Notes: generated by a model from the letters alone, not told the origin. 64,000 nucleotides of DNA from Phorcus lineatus (GCA_921293015.1 OV121088.1:8369882-8433881); one strand, 5' to 3'; positions 12,901-25,273 are shown, numbered from the stretch's first letter. Translations and numbers: made by a program.

Positions 12901-13080
12901 CTATTCACCACTCAGAACTGGTTTGCATTTAATGATTTGGTTTATGGTAAAACTGATACCGGTACACACAATCTTTAAGTGTTTTGCAGAGCTACAAATG
13001 AGTAGTTTTGTCTGGAGAAAACCTAGATGTTAAAAAATTATATTTGTGAGTGCCATGTTGTGAACGGAGTAAAAGTTGGT
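9970..13080. other. AT-rich non-coding stretch
   Basis: No supported gene or clear repeat is seen here, except the TATA-plus-ATG-plus-donor block at 11812-11887. Several ORFs of 60-66 codons exist but are AT-driven and have no recognisable motif. Confidence 0.5.
11812..11881 (+). CDS. Possible alternative first exon (MSYIPCYQ)
   Basis: The run TATATATAAAGG at about 11813-11824 looks like a TATA box. About 35 bp downstream the sequence ATGAGTTATATACC begins an eight-codon frame (ATG 11857-11859) that ends one base before a perfect donor, CAAG|GTAAGT (GT at 11882). An earlier ATG at 11834 gives only ATG GAA TAA. The short frame leaves one base at the junction, as do the candidates at 24837 and 37815. 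TATA boxes and isolated donors arise by chance in AT-rich DNA, so this is a weak call. No function can be inferred. Confidence 0.2.
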
Positions 13081-13124
13081 TCTTGAAATGTTAAGATATC
13101 TTAAAATGATTTTCCTAATTTTGA

Positions 13125-13195
13125 TTTCTATAAAATCGAATCTGCTGAATGAGGACCCAAACTGTATTAAAGACTCCTCTTTCATAGTAACGTAT
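13125..13195 (-). repeat. Fragment of the 25.2-kb dispersed repeat
   Basis: On the minus strand, TCTTTAATACAGT, GGTCC and TCATTCAGCAGATTCGAT match the start of the repeat at 24866-25290 in order, about 60 bp in all. In the homologous frame it stays open and reads LIQ...FSR, resembling LIQ...FSK in the longer copy. Short and diverged. Confidence 0.4.
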
Positions 13196-14251
13196 TAGGA
13201 CAAACTGTCTGGAAATATGGAATAACATCTGTTGAATTTGATTGACTTATTCAGGAGATACCTATGATAGTCAAGGCTGTGTTATTGAAGGGTGATATAA
13301 ATGTGAAGAATTCCACCTGTTGACCTGTGTTGACAGAAGCTAAATGAGGATATCATTATCAAGAGATTCCTCTCATGGCTGACATTTGTCTGCTTGAGTT
13401 TGCTGACCCCCAAAATATATTGCATGTGTCTGTTCCCACCTCACTGACCAGACACCCCCTCACTGACCAGGGAACAGGTGCTTGCTTATAAATGATGGTC
13501 AGTCTCTCAACACCTCTTGCCACCTGACAGGTGCTTGTCTCACAGGAATTGTTCCTTACACTGTAGGCTATAGACCAATCTTCCAGCATGACCAAAAGGG
13601 TCCGAGGATTGGAGCCAGAATCGGATCATAGAAGGTCTGCAATATAGGCTGATATTAAGTGTTATTCAAGAATGTTAATTGTTGTAAACCGATAAATTAT
13701 TTAAAGTTATATAATTGTTATGATTCTTAGTTGTCAACAACATGCAAGAAGTTGGTTTTTATGTAACTTATGTATCTTGAATTCTTTGGCAAAGGTCCTC
13801 ATCAAGTGCTAGGAGAGAGTAAATTGTTTCCTTGTAACTGCTGATCTGGAATGCAGGATATTCAGCAAGAAACAGAGAGCAAAGGGGACCATTTGCAAGC
13901 AATCATCCATTACAGTTTGGAGCTTAATGTGTACAATTGTAGGGAGGGTAATGATCATGACTCTGGTGGACATGACATTGCCTCTGATACCTATTCATGA
14001 TAATTAACGGAGAGAAAATGGAATGAAATATCATGTTTGAAAACCGCGAGATGAGGGCTACATCTTTTACATCAGTGACGTTGATGAACAGTTGAACTGA
14101 AGTTTGTTCCATTACAATAAGTAGAGAAGTGGTTTTGGCTTTTACATTTACAATTATCTTAATTATGAAAGTACATTAAATGGAATGTACAGTAACTAGA
14201 CATGACTGACCATGTCAAATCAATCTGGCCTTATAATCAAGGGAAGAAAAG

Positions 14252-14569
14252 TCAGTTAATAATATGGAAAGATGTGCAACATCCCTGACCTTTCCAGATC
14301 TCTTGACTTTCAGCAGAACAATAATCATCAACAGCTTGACCTAACAAGATTTGCTCATAATCATTAGCAGTGTTAGCTGGACACAAGTGACCATATCTTA
14401 TCTTAACCCCATCATCATTATCATTAGCAAGGAGTGGACGATAGCGCCAATACTTCAGAGTGTTTTTATCTTCTTCCATCAGACCAACATGCTTGACACG
14501 GCCAGAGGTCGTTACTGTCTGTTTGATCACCGAGCAGATGGATACATTTTGTGTGTGATATTCCACCAT
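14252..14569 (-). other. 105-codon open frame, status uncertain
   Basis: A minus-strand frame of 105 codons with balanced, hydrophilic composition lies in a stretch that is GC-richer than its surroundings (about 14240-14880). It carries no signal peptide, membrane segment or motif that I recognise, and no clear acceptor or donor pair frames it. It may be a chance frame in a conserved non-coding island. Confidence 0.15.
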
Positions 14570-14899
14570 TTTGATGCCAATCCATTAAGATTTGACTGCT
14601 TGTTCATCATGTAGCAAGTTCACTTCTGATCTAAGGTCATCGTCAGGCCATCTTCAGATTGATCTCAGTCTTCCCTCTTCGCTAAGCGGCCATTTTGGTG
14701 GTCATGTTGTAATGTTATCTCTCTGTATTGCCTGGTTCACCATCAGCCTTTAATTGTGCGTTAGAAGTCATATCGAAGCAGTTTGTGCTTCAATCAATCT
14801 CTCGCTTCCCGTGTGAATGGATTGAACTGTTGCTTGTGCTGCTTCTGAATGTGCTTGTCAGACTGTCACGTCAGATAGAGAGATGAGCAAAAAAACAAA

Positions 14900-15870
14900 A
14901 GTATCCAATTGAGAACAGATTTGTTTTTTTAAATTCAATCTAGACTATGAAAGATTGAATCAATTTGTTTGCATTTGGAACAGAGACATTGTAAAACAGT
15001 TGCTTACTGTTTTGCTATTTCATTTCAGTTTTAGATAAATTTCTAATCTGACTTCAGATTTTATTCTACCAAATTTGTTTGTATTATGCAAGTTAATTAA
15101 GGTCCTTTTGAATTGATAATTGATAATTTTTTCTTCACAAATTAATGAACCTTTTAAAATATAAATTGTTAAGAAGCATATATTTAAAGTCCATACAGTG
15201 TGAAAAAGGACCCAAGCACTTTCATTTGATATAATTTCAGCCAAAATCGGAAATTGGAAGTGATAATCATAGTTAATTTAAAACAAACAATGATGTCATG
15301 CAATCACAAGAAAAGCATTTTTTTATTTGGTTTTAGAAACTATGATAAATAATTTCTTATGATACATGACAATTACAAAACAAAGTGATCAGCAAATAAA
15401 ATTTCTTTACTTTTTGTTTATAATATTTAAATCTAATATGACTTTTTCTCACCTTTGAAGTGACATTAAACCAATCCATCAACTAGTTCAACTTCTCATA
15501 AAATTTTTTACATCCAACTTATTTGATATCCTCCAATGAATGAAGCCCTTGAGGGTTAAAACCGAGATTTCTATCAGTCTTTTCACTATTTCTGTGTTTG
15601 ATGTCAGATTCAATTTTTGATTTAGGCTTGGTTATCATCAACTCCAATTTGGCATATTTGATAAGCTGAATACATAAATGTGCATATTGGCATCAGGTTT
15701 GTCAGTTTATCAGCAAAGGGGTATTTTATAACATTCAAGGATTGAACTTGAGTAGTGTCTGTATAGACATGTACCATCAATTTATGTAAAGTCACATTAG
15801 GAAAGACCTTCAGGTGTTTACTAATTTGTCAGTTGCCAAATCACTGGCATTATCAGGGAACAATGAAACA
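14900..15870. other. AT-rich non-coding stretch
   Basis: Nothing beyond short chance ORFs and A/T runs is visible. Confidence 0.5.
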
Positions 15871-16233
15871 CCAATGTCTCAAGAATATAAATCTAAGTCC
15901 ATAGATAAATCAAGAGCATTTAAAGGAGGTAGCACAAGATAGACTCTGATTGTCTTTGGCTTGTGACAGATGGGAGTGGGGCTCTGAAAGGGGAGGTAAT
16001 TAGGGAGAAACTGTTTTTGACAAGTCCCAGTCTCACTCCTCACTGGAATCTTGGACACTTGACCATGATGTGCCGTGGTATCACACCCGTAGGAGACAAT
16101 GGTCATTTAAATGAATGACCATTAAGCCAGTATCTGACCCCTCATTTGTCAGAAGAAGTGGCCTAATTACCATTTTAAGGAGAGAGAGGCATCAGTGCCA
16201 GGTCCGCAGAGACTCTGCTGACCACTTACCATT

Positions 16234-16691
16234 CTCTGGCGCCATTGAAGGTTACAGCAGAATAAAGACATTTTTACTTTTCTCTGGCGCCATTAAGGTT
16301 TACATCAGCATATAGACATTTTTATCTTTCTCTGGCGCCATTGAGGTTCACAGCAGTATATAGACATTTTTACCATTCTCTGGCGCCATTGAAGGTTACA
16401 GCAGAATAAAGACATTTTTACTTTTCTCTGGCGCCATTGAGGTTTACAGCAGAATATAGACATTTTTACTTTTCACTGGTGCCCTTTAAGGTTTACAGCA
16501 GAATATAGACATTTTACTTTTCTCTGGCGCCATTGAGGTTTACAGCAGAATATAGACATTTTTACTTTTCACTGGTGCCATTGAGGTTTACAGCAGAATA
16601 TAGACATTTTTACTTTTCACTGGCGCAATTGAGGTTTATAGTAGAATATAGACATTTTTACTTTTCACTGGCGCAATTGAGGTTTATAGAC
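16234..16691. repeat. 48-bp minisatellite, ten units
   Basis: Units begin at 16234, 16282, 16330, 16378, 16426, 16474, 16522, 16570, 16618 and 16666: an exact 48-bp period. The consensus carries CTCTGGCGCCATTGAGG, TTTACAGCAGAATATAG and ACATTTTTACTTTT. Units 6, 8, 9 and 10 share CACTGG instead of CTCTGG, and the last two share GGCGCAATT, so expansion proceeded from local blocks. Unit 6 has an extra base near CCCTTTAAGG that is offset by a lost T, keeping the period. The right-hand units are open as a 16-residue periodic peptide, but TAA stops in units 1 and 4 argue against coding. Confidence 0.95.
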
Positions 16692-16697
16692 AGTTTG

Positions 16698-16850
16698 ACA
16701 GTTCACTTGTATCAAGAAGGATTACACCAGCATATAGACTGGTTTATATATCAATGGTATCAAAAACTTTACACAAGCATATTGACAGGTTTACCCTTTA
16801 CAAGTATCGAGAAAGTTTACACAAGAATATTGAGCTACCAAGAGGGTTTC
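16698..16850. repeat. Degenerate ~52-bp tandem repeat beside the 48-bp array
   Basis: Three diverged copies of a unit with GTATC(A/G)A(G)AA, then TTACAC(C/A)AGCATAT or AGAATAT, and TTGACAGGTTTA. It abuts the 48-bp array and shares the TTTACA...AGAATAT core, so it may be an older, decayed part of it. Confidence 0.55.
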
Positions 16851-17875
16851 CGACAGATTTCCACATTTTGTTGGGGACAGGCACAAAAAAACCCCATCTC
16901 TTTACATCCTAAAGAAATATGCACTCTGAGGCCAAAGGTTGAAATATTTTGATCTTGATACATATATTTGGTTTTGACTATCATCCTTAAAAATGTGCAA
17001 GTATCGTCAATATTTCCCAAATCTCTAATGCTTCACTAACTTTTTTTTTTATATCAGAATATCAGCATGATGTCTTTTAGAGAGCACATTTATGTTGTAC
17101 TTGTGCGGTTAACTGTTATTAAATTGTGGGAAAAAAGATTAAGTTTTTGTTAATTCCTCACAAATTGTTTTATACCAAGTCTGAGGTTTTAACACCAACA
17201 GACATCTGAAATACATTTTAAATTTTTTTATTTTGTAATGATAAACTATTCATAAATTTCTAGACAACAAGAAAATTATTGATGAAATGGCCGAGGACAT
17301 ACTTGATACTTAAAGAGAAACCAAAAAGAAAAATAGCCTTGTTTCCAAAGTCGCACCATTGTTGTTGAAGACATCTGTAAAACATTATCATCAATATCTG
17401 CTTCATTAACAGAGAAAGAGTATTCAAAAAATCATCTCAGACAGGCATTATGGGCGTCAAGTTAAGAAAATTAGTTTAGATGAATTGTTGTTTTGAAAAC
17501 TATTCAGAGGTCTCGCGTTATACTTTCAATCAAGCTCCTGTCGAGATTGATTTTCTGTGGAAGTGGCATCTCTCCATTTTATTGCTGCAAAGCAGTTAAA
17601 AAAATGAGAAAATGATAAGATATGACACCGTGGCCCCAGGAATCTGATAGCGGTTGAAGTGATGCCAGAGAGAAGGAAGAGAAAGACTCCATGGGTGAAC
17701 TCGCTACAAGAGGGAGCCTATGTTAGCATGGCTGACCCTAAACCAGATGGATGTCATTTAAAATTGAAAAAAAAGGATATGTCTGACACACTTAAAGTGT
17801 GAAACTGATATTGAAACGGCCACATGTTCTTTGCCAGATTGAGCACAGGCTGGTCCCCTGGTCTTACACACAGAC

Positions 17876-18396
17876 CTTTTGGGCCCTCAATAGTCTGTCA
17901 TCTATAGACCAGTGCCTAAAGTATTCGTCACTTGACTTCCATAGATTTTGATAGATTTCAGTGTTAATTAAGCTTTTGGTCCTTATATAGTCTGTCATTT
18001 TGGTCCTTCTATAGTCTGTCGTTTTGGTCCTTCTATAGTCTGTCATTTTGGTCCTTCTATAGTCTGTCATCTATACTACAGACCAGTGCCTAAAGTATTC
18101 GTCACTTGACTTCCATAGATTTCAGTGTTAATTAAGCTTTTGGTCCTTATATAGTCTGTCATTTTGGTCCTTCTATAGTCTGTCATTTTGGTCCTTCTAT
18201 AGTCTGTCATCTATACTACAGACCAGTGCTGAAAGTATTCGTCACCTGACTTCCATAGATTTCAGTGTTAATGAAGCTTTTGGTCCTTATATAGTCTGTC
18301 ATTTTGGTCCTTCTATAGTCTGTCATCTATAGACCAGTACCTAAAGTATTCATCACTTGACTTCCATAGATTTCACTGTTAATTAAGCTTGGCTCA
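17876..18396. repeat. Nested array: 24-bp submonomers in longer repeats
   Basis: A long unit starting AGACCAGTGCCTAAAGTATT recurs at 17906, 18080, 18220 and 18331 (steps of 174, 140 and 111 bp). Each includes TCACTTGACTTCCATAG and AGTGTTAATTAAGCTT, followed by 24-bp submonomers GGTCCTTCTATAGTCTGTCA. The submonomer number falls from 4 to 3 to 2 and the fourth long unit has none. The first submonomer in every block carries the same variant, TTATATAG instead of TTCTATAG. The first long unit also has a 10-bp TGATAGATTT duplication. Confidence 0.9.
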
Positions 18397-19445
18397 AGTT
18401 ATTCATGTTGATTTAATCTTCATTTCATTCTCTTCACATTTTCTTCATATGTGAGGAATCATTCCGGCACCATCCTCATAACTTGAGTTTTTATTCCATT
18501 GGTTTGACATGAATTTGATCAACATGGAAACAAACTTGTTAAAATGTGTAACACTGCATTCTTTGAGAAAATGTTTATCATCAATGTACATTATATGTAA
18601 TAACAATGACAATAGTTAGATATTAGTCCAAATTTTTAATTGAAATTCACCCTGAGATGTTTTGAATTCAACCTGCTAAGTTTAACAAAGATCCAACCAG
18701 AATTAACCTCAAGAAACTTATATCTGAAGCACTGAATTAACATTGTAACATATGGAAATAACATCATGTGACAATTGACGACTGTAGACCCTATGGGAAT
18801 GAATATTTCAATTTCTCATTCTTGGAATATGTCTGAAAATAATTTGAAATTTTTTCATATGTTACAGCACATCTGGGTTTGGGTTTGTAAGTGACATAAT
18901 TGAAGATTTTCCTATTCTGTCTCCATCGATTATTTTCAACATGGCGATATCGTTTTCTTCGTGATGAATCTAAACTTTTAGAAAATCTTGTTTTTGGAAG
19001 TATTGTGATTCAGGCTTGTGTTGACAGGTTGTTGGGCAATCTATTTATCTCACATTTTGTAAGTAATGTCAATATTAAACAAACATTCCTCTACCTTTGA
19101 TTCCCATTTTTCGGAAATAAAATTGTGAAAAGTGTAAGATATTTTTAGTGGTCCACTGTTTTCCCTCAGGAGTTACCTTACCATGGTCATGTGACCAACA
19201 TTTGTTTACAAATCATCCTTCCTCCAGAAGTGGATGCATGCTAATTATTCAGAAATGAATTATTTTTGTCAATATGGCGTTTTATTATCATTGATTTCCA
19301 TCTTGCTGAATGGTCAGAGTTAAAAATTATGCAAAGAGGCTCGTCAGAGTGATGCATTTGATTGCAGTCCATTTGAACTGGACATTTATCCTCAAGATCC
19401 ACATAGAAGTACCTGTACCCTCTGATTGGAACCAAGTCTTCGGGT

Positions 19446-19511
19446 ACTACTGCTACTACTACTACTACTACTACTGCTACTGCTACTGCTACTGCTACTA
19501 CTACTACTACA
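19446..19511. repeat. CTA/CTG trinucleotide microsatellite
   Basis: About 22 CTA or CTG triplets in a row, with CTG interspersed in the middle. It lies in a chance ORF as a Tyr/Cys run, which is not evidence of coding. Likely length-polymorphic. Confidence 0.95.
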
Positions 19512-19734
19512 CTGATAGATTGTGCCCTGAATCCTGCATCAAATACTCATAAATTTATAAAGGACCCATACAATGCTAATTGTTTTGGTGGCAATATTTG
19601 CTTACTTATTGAGGGACTCTCATACATCTTCTCAGACTCACAGGACCTTATGTTAGCAAGTCCTTGGACTCTGCAGGTCATATTTATAGATTTATCACTG
19701 CTACTACTACAGCAAAAATTTGTTTTGTCCTCTT

Positions 19735-19875
19735 GACGCCTAGGAGATGCAGTTCAGCGCCTTTTCCTTATTTTTGAGTGCCAAGCAGGAAAGGGGTCCC
19801 ACTTTTGGTTTGTATGGCATGGCTGTGAATAGAATCCAAAGTTATGTGCTCTACCAACAGAGCTATATCCCCAGT
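19735..19875 (-). mobile_element. tRNA-derived SINE copy (minus strand)
   Basis: On the minus strand the element starts GGGGATATAGCTCTGTTGG and continues TAGAGCAC, a tRNA-like head with a good A box (TAGCTCTGTTGGTAGAGC). The B-box position reads TTGGATTCTATTC, recognisable but imperfect. A body follows with GGGACCCCTTTCCTGCTTGG and AAAAGGCGCTGAACTGCAT. Acceptor-stem pairing is not kept, so it is a SINE and not a working tRNA gene. Confidence 0.65.
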
Positions 19876-19999
19876 ACAAAAATATGAAAAGTAACATTGT
19901 ATGACTGCTTTGAACTAAATGTCGCAAAGTTATGGCATTGTAAATTTACGTCTTGTTGAGGATATTCGACACTTTCAGTCTCAGTATGTCCTATAAACC

Positions 20000-22030
20000 C
20001 TTTCAGACAAGTACTCAAACTTAAGTACAGACCTGGCGTCCATCTTGTCTGATTCCATTCACTAGGAATATTTGAGGCATTGTTGTGACTTTAGAAATCA
20101 CATTCACTTGCCATTGTAACTCGTGAAAGAAAAGAAATGGCTGAATCATTTGATGGTATTTCAAATTTCATTCTATTTGCAATGATGCTTTTTTGCTTCA
20201 CTGATGTTTCTGTATTGTGGAAAATATTCCCAACACTTTGATCATGAAGTTGTGTTTCCTAAATCCTTAGTGAATATACCATTTTGAAATGAACGATTTA
20301 TTGATTTTCAATTTTCTGGATGAATGAATTCATCAGAAGCATTTTGATCCACTTTACAGTAAACGAGGGAAGAATGTTCACAAGGGATTTCTTACGTCAC
20401 GGTGTTTGCAGATTCCAGGAACCAGATCTACAGAATTTGGATTAATCTGCGAAATCATTGATCTTTAACCCTTTCCCTGGTGATCTACACACTTCGAATT
20501 GTTATAAAAAATTTGCCTATGACATATATGTATGCTGGTACAGTATTATTTTAAAGGAAAGGTTCTTTCAACATTATCCCAGGATGAACGTCATCTTTAG
20601 TTACCCAGGACCAAATGTTCCAATGCTCTTCGCTTTATTACCCCTGGGACTTTTCATGAGGAAAATCTGTACTGAAATTATCGCCCATTGATTTGTATCA
20701 GCCAATGGAACTGCTACATCGATTGGATGCGATTGTTTAAAGAGAGGCTTTACTTTAAACTTTTTTCTAGCTTTGAGGAGAAAGGCCTGCAATGCATTGT
20801 AGTTTACGCGTTCAGCCATTGAGGAGGTCTCTTTCAAATTTCAAATTTCAAATTTCATTTTCTGAGCATGCGCTGATAGTGACTGTTTTAAGCTTGGCAT
20901 TACCAAAAATTTATTTCCACATCTCGTATTCTATTTTATTGGGTTATTAATTGTTTCATAACAAGGTTCAAGGATGGGTAATTTGAGGACAAATGATCCT
21001 GATTAAAATTCCAAGGAGTCACTTGCAAGCATGGTTTTGCAATACTTCATTTTGATTATTAAGATTTTTAGAGATAGTTAAAACAAAAGGTAAAAACTGA
21101 TAAAAAATTTAAACAGTTGAAACAAAAGATAGAGAATTGAGAAAAAAAACCCAGCTTTTTTACACTGTGAAATGTATTTCCAACATTTTATTGGATCAGG
21201 AAGTACATAAGATACAAATAAACAATTTTTAACATCGAAATTAAATAATTCTTTTTTTGGGAACAGATGGAAATTGGGCACAGATTGTAAATATGTATTC
21301 AACTAAGATTGCATATGTATGAAAGTCATTTTGAATCAATATATATGTTTAAAGATATTTCTATGTGTGTGAATATTGTATTGGAGACTTACACAACTGA
21401 TAAATTGATACTCATGTCTATGTAACATATCAAATAAATCTAGATAAAATATTATAATAAAAACCCACGTGCACAGAACTTTGGAGACTCCGGTTGATCG
21501 ATAGTTGCTTCCTTCTTCTCATTTTGGACATTTCTTTCATTTGAAATTTAGATTCAAGGTGCAATTAAAGGTGTACAAGAAAAGCTACCTAATGAATGAG
21601 CTGTATACAGCACTCTATATTTCTTTACTATATCTTCAAGGGTTTCTTGACACAGGTGCTTTTTGTTAGCGGAAATGAATTTATCTGCATGAAAACATTT
21701 TTTAAAAAACTTAATTATTCCTTGCTTGAGGTGACTTTCCTACAACCAGAAATTTTGTCTTTTGTTTTTGGAACTACTTCTTTACTGAAAATTTGTATAT
21801 TTGGGATCACGCCATCTGCATTGGTAGAAATACTCGTACTTTTCGGGGTTACCTGCTGTCTATATTGGATTCCACATCCTCAGAGTCAGGCAAAATCGCC
21901 AGAAATGACTTGAAGAAATAACTCATCATGTCAAAAAGTACAAGAATTTGTACTATTGCAGATAATTAGAACCCAAACACAATAAAGTTACATTGGTTCA
22001 CTATCTATATGACATGTATATCCAATACTT
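20000..22030. other. AT-rich non-coding stretch
   Basis: No gene, array or RNA is supported. A triple CAAATTT reiteration is present near 20838-20858, and several 70-105-codon ORFs lack coding character. Confidence 0.5.
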
Positions 22031-22038
22031 ATTTGTGT

Positions 22039-22204
22039 AGTACCACCCATGGTTTGCTAACTCCAACCGATGCTAGCAGGTTTCACCTCAATTCATAGCC
22101 ACAATAGTGTTGCAGGCTTTCTCCCTGCAATAATACTAGCGGCCGCTATATTAGTGAAATACTCTTGAAAGCAGTGTTAAACCCATGTCACCTCACCTCA
22201 CCTC
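22039..22204 (+). mobile_element. Molluscan-type SINE fragment, copy 1
   Basis: Contains GTACCACCCATGGTTTGCTA, GCTAGCAGG, AGCCACAATAGTGTTGCAGG, CTTTCTCCCTGCAATAATAC and the tail TAGTGAAATACTCTTG...GCAGTGTTAAACCC, then (TCACC)n. The first part matches 52684-52800, and the middle is shared in reverse orientation with 30640-30735. The tail resembles GTGAAATATTCTTGAGTACGGCGTTAAAC-type tails of molluscan SINEs (from memory). The tRNA-like head is missing here. Confidence 0.7.
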
Positions 22205-22209
22205 CAATA

Positions 22210-24770
22210 TTTATTTACTTACAGATTTAAATTTTCAGAGGAAAGGTTTACATACGTATAGACTTGTGTATCACAGACTTAGCACCAAAACGATAAATCC
22301 TGGTTCCAGTTTTATTAGGTGAGATGATATATCGTGGAAGTATTGACAAGGAACCTAAGAGATGATTACAATCATGATCCCATGGTTCTAAAGTTTGTGA
22401 AATAAGAATTTTAAGACGTAAAAATGTAATATTATTTCTTAGTTAGAAACCTTTGAACAAAATTACATGAATGGAAATCTCAAAATTAGAGAAACTGTGA
22501 AATTGGGGACAAGGTACCAGAATTTTCTGTTTGTCTAATCACTGTTCTCTAAAATAGAATAAAAAATTTATCAGCTTTTCTAGCATTGTTTAGGCAAAGT
22601 TATTTTTTTAAATACAAATTATGTTAATATTCATAGATAAAATCTAGATTTAAATTCAAATGCTGCCATCTCTAATATAGTCAAATACATGTATATTCTT
22701 TTCCACATAAAGTGCATTTCCTGTCAATGAAACTTGCATGCTATGCAAGTTATTTGATATATATCTATACATTTCCATTTCAATTTCTTGATGTTACGTA
22801 ATGTAAAAAAAAAATCATATTGCACCAAAATACTAGCAATATTTCACAGCCCTACATATCTTACATAGGTTGCAGCTACAGCTTAGCAGTTTGGTATGTC
22901 AAGATAAACCAACATTGATGTCTACTGACATTTTGTAAGAAATTAACTTTTGAAACCTGCAATAAAACCTGAATCACTTCACCGCATTTCAGCAATCTGC
23001 TAGCCGCTTGTTGAGTTCGTTGCCCTGTATCAAATATAATTTTTCAACTTCGTTTTAACATGAGCCCTCATTTAACGTGTCACCTGTCAACTGTTATATT
23101 ACATATTCTTTTATATCAAGGTAATTCGAAAAAAGGATCTTCTTTGACAGTTTTGTCAGTAATTTCATGGTCATGGTTCCCACTCAAACATAAGTGGAAC
23201 TCACATTCGTGTAAATATTTTTAGAGTTATAGGCTCTATAACTCAGGTGAGTTATAAATTTTTAATCCAAGCAAATCATGCGGTATGAAAATTTACATGT
23301 GTGTTTTTAAGTATTCAAATTTATTCTGGTCGACATTTGTAGAACTTTAAACACCTTGTTGAGATAATCCGGTTTTGTCAGCATTGATTTCAATGAAATT
23401 ATTCTTAATCTGACAAAATACTTACCATGAAATGATCTTTGTATCGGGATATGTATTGTTGATAAAATTGAATATTTTCAAAGAAAATAATTCTTTTTAT
23501 CAAAAAGTTTACAGTATTGAATTGAACGGTTATGAGATATTCTCGATATTCATATCGTGAAATGTTTGTATTTTCACTCCTCTTTACGTTGTTGTTCATT
23601 GGGAATCTGTATATGCTCTCATTAAAAAGGCCAGAATTTCTCAGAATTTAAAGGTATATTTGCAAGTGGATATGGAGGCGTTGATGGTTTATTTTTCTCT
23701 TCTTCTTTGAGTGGCATTGAGAAGTTTTAAATCAGATAAATGATGAATATATGGATGACAACTTCTTTATTCTGAGGATGCGACATTTTTCTTTCATTAT
23801 GCTTTGGTGCGGAATATTGCTTTGTCATGGTGACATTATGTAAATGGCACTCCAATGACATTACCTATTGCCATATTTTAAGTTATCAATTAACATTAAT
23901 AGATTTGTATTGTGAGTGACATCTGTATATACTTTTGAAATAAAAGTTTAAAAGAAAAAAATTTTTTTTTTCTGTTTTATATTTTCCAGACTTGATTTCA
24001 AGTAAAAATGTCTTTATGTGATATCTGTAGCGAACCAAATTCTACCGAACAAATGCTACCATACAGCTAAGGGTGTCAAACCACAGCTCACATTGACAGT
24101 TTCACCACCTTTTTTATGTGCTAATGGCTGGAATAACGTGTTGAACATTAACTCACTTACCCTTTTTTGAACTGAAATAAGAAACTCTAAAAAAAACACT
24201 GTTGTCAGTACTGACACTATAGATATATCATCATGACAAACTGAAATAAAAAGTTGATTTATCCATTTTGACAATAAATGCATTTCATGTAGGCATGAAA
24301 AGCATTTTAATGTCATTATCACATTTGAATATGCAAATCTTCCTTCAACTAATTGGATTCTAACGTGTGTTAAATTGTCATGTAAAAGCTTGTTTTTTAA
24401 CATACAAACATGTGACAAATTTGAACAAACTGTACTTGACTGAAAAAGTTATTGAGTTGTAAAGGTATATTTTTTCCCAGGCTGTTATCTATTTGCAATC
24501 TATTTATTTCAAAATTTTGTTGATAAATATATGTTTATTTTATTGATGCCGTAAACGTTCTTCAGACTTCCATTTGTTTAAGGTTGTACAAATTTCAAAG
24601 GTATTTTATTTAAAGGCATCATGGTTGTATACTGTGACAAAGACTAAAGATGATTCTATGTATAAATTTTTAAAATCATTTGATATTGGCAAATGCATGG
24701 TGCATGGTGGTTTGATGGATGAGTTACGGGTTCCCCTTGGAAATATCTCAAAGTTTCAATTTGTGTGTCT
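22210..24770. other. AT-rich non-coding stretch
   Basis: No supported gene. A small dyad at 23224-23257 (GAGTTATAGGCTCTATAACTC) overlaps a donor-like CAG|GTGAGT at 23246, but no open exon precedes it. The 120-codon minus-strand frame at 24056-24418 has no recognisable domain and is treated as chance. Confidence 0.5.
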
Positions 24771-24775
24771 TTCAG

Positions 24776-24837
24776 GAGATTGGTACGCTGTTGAACATCT
24801 AATCACGCCAATGTTAGAATGAACAGAGTGCCTCGAG
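24776..24837 (+). CDS. Possible internal 5' exon with start codon (MNRVPR)
   Basis: A pyrimidine-rich acceptor (TTTGTGTGTCTTTCAG, AG at 24774-24775) is followed after 62 bp by a strong donor CGAG|GTAAGT (GT at 24838). All three frames contain stops across the block, so it cannot be an ordinary internal coding exon. The last ATG (24819-24821) opens a frame, MNRVPR plus one base, that runs to the donor. That is what a 5'-UTR exon carrying an alternative start would look like. An upstream ATG in the block gives only ATG TTA GAA TGA. The overhang of one base matches those at 37815 and 11881. Splice-site quality is the main evidence. Confidence 0.35.
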
Positions 24838-24865
24838 GTAAGTCAACTAATTCCATATATATTTT

Positions 24866-25273
24866 TCATTTGCCCTCTTTTTTTAACAGTTTTATTATAT
24901 GTTGAATTTCATCCCCCTTGTTCCTGTAACGGAATTGCTTGAATTTTTTTGGAAAACTTTGCAATAAGGTCAGAGTGTTGATTAAGTCACCTAGGACTAC
25001 TTGATTATTCCAGAAACTATCGATAGCCCTACCCATTGTATGTTGATGAAACTTTATATTCATCTCAACCCTATACATGAACCTTTTGAAATCAGGTCTA
25101 GGTATTTCGTTAAGACCAAAATTTAGTCTATGAAAAATTTTAATAATCAAATGTTCCTCCATCCATAATATTTTCTTCTTTGGGCTCCTAATTTCAAATG
25201 TGTATTCAGTCAATCTAGACTTGCTAAATGTGGACCTAGACTGTATTAAAGGCTCCTTTATATACACAGTCAT
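24866..25273 (-). CDS. Unidentified 135-codon ORF inside a dispersed repeat
   Basis: An ATG-initiated minus-strand frame of 135 codons, lysine-rich and basic with aromatic residues throughout, ending ...LLKKEGK. A stop (TAG) lies four codons before the ATG, so it is short as it stands. Its 5' part is repeated at 28160-28326 (minus strand), where the frame is broken by a TAA and by an 11-bp deletion, and about 60 bp recurs at 13125-13195. Multiple diverged copies suggest a transposable-element fragment. I recognise no catalytic motif, zinc finger or DDE residue pattern. It could also be a chance frame in a repeat. Confidence 0.3.
   Translation of the reverse strand: MTVYIKEPLIQSRSTFSKSRLTEYTFEIRSPKKKILWMEEHLIIKIFHRLNFGLNEIPRPDFKRFMYRVEMNIKFHQHTMGRAIDSFWNNQVVLGDLINTLTLLQSFPKKFKQFRYRNKGDEIQHIIKLLKKEGK

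Noticed and set aside
16533..16952. 139-codon repeat protein from the 48-bp array
   Set aside because: Upstream units carry in-frame stops, no promoter or splice framing is visible, and the frame extends into unrelated degenerate repeats.
23225..23250. Strong donor CTCAG|GTGAGT
   Set aside because: It sits in a small palindrome, with no open upstream frame or acceptor.
24056..24418. 120-codon minus-strand ORF
   Set aside because: There is no recognisable domain, no second copy and no framed splice signals; it is compatible with chance in a 64-kb window.
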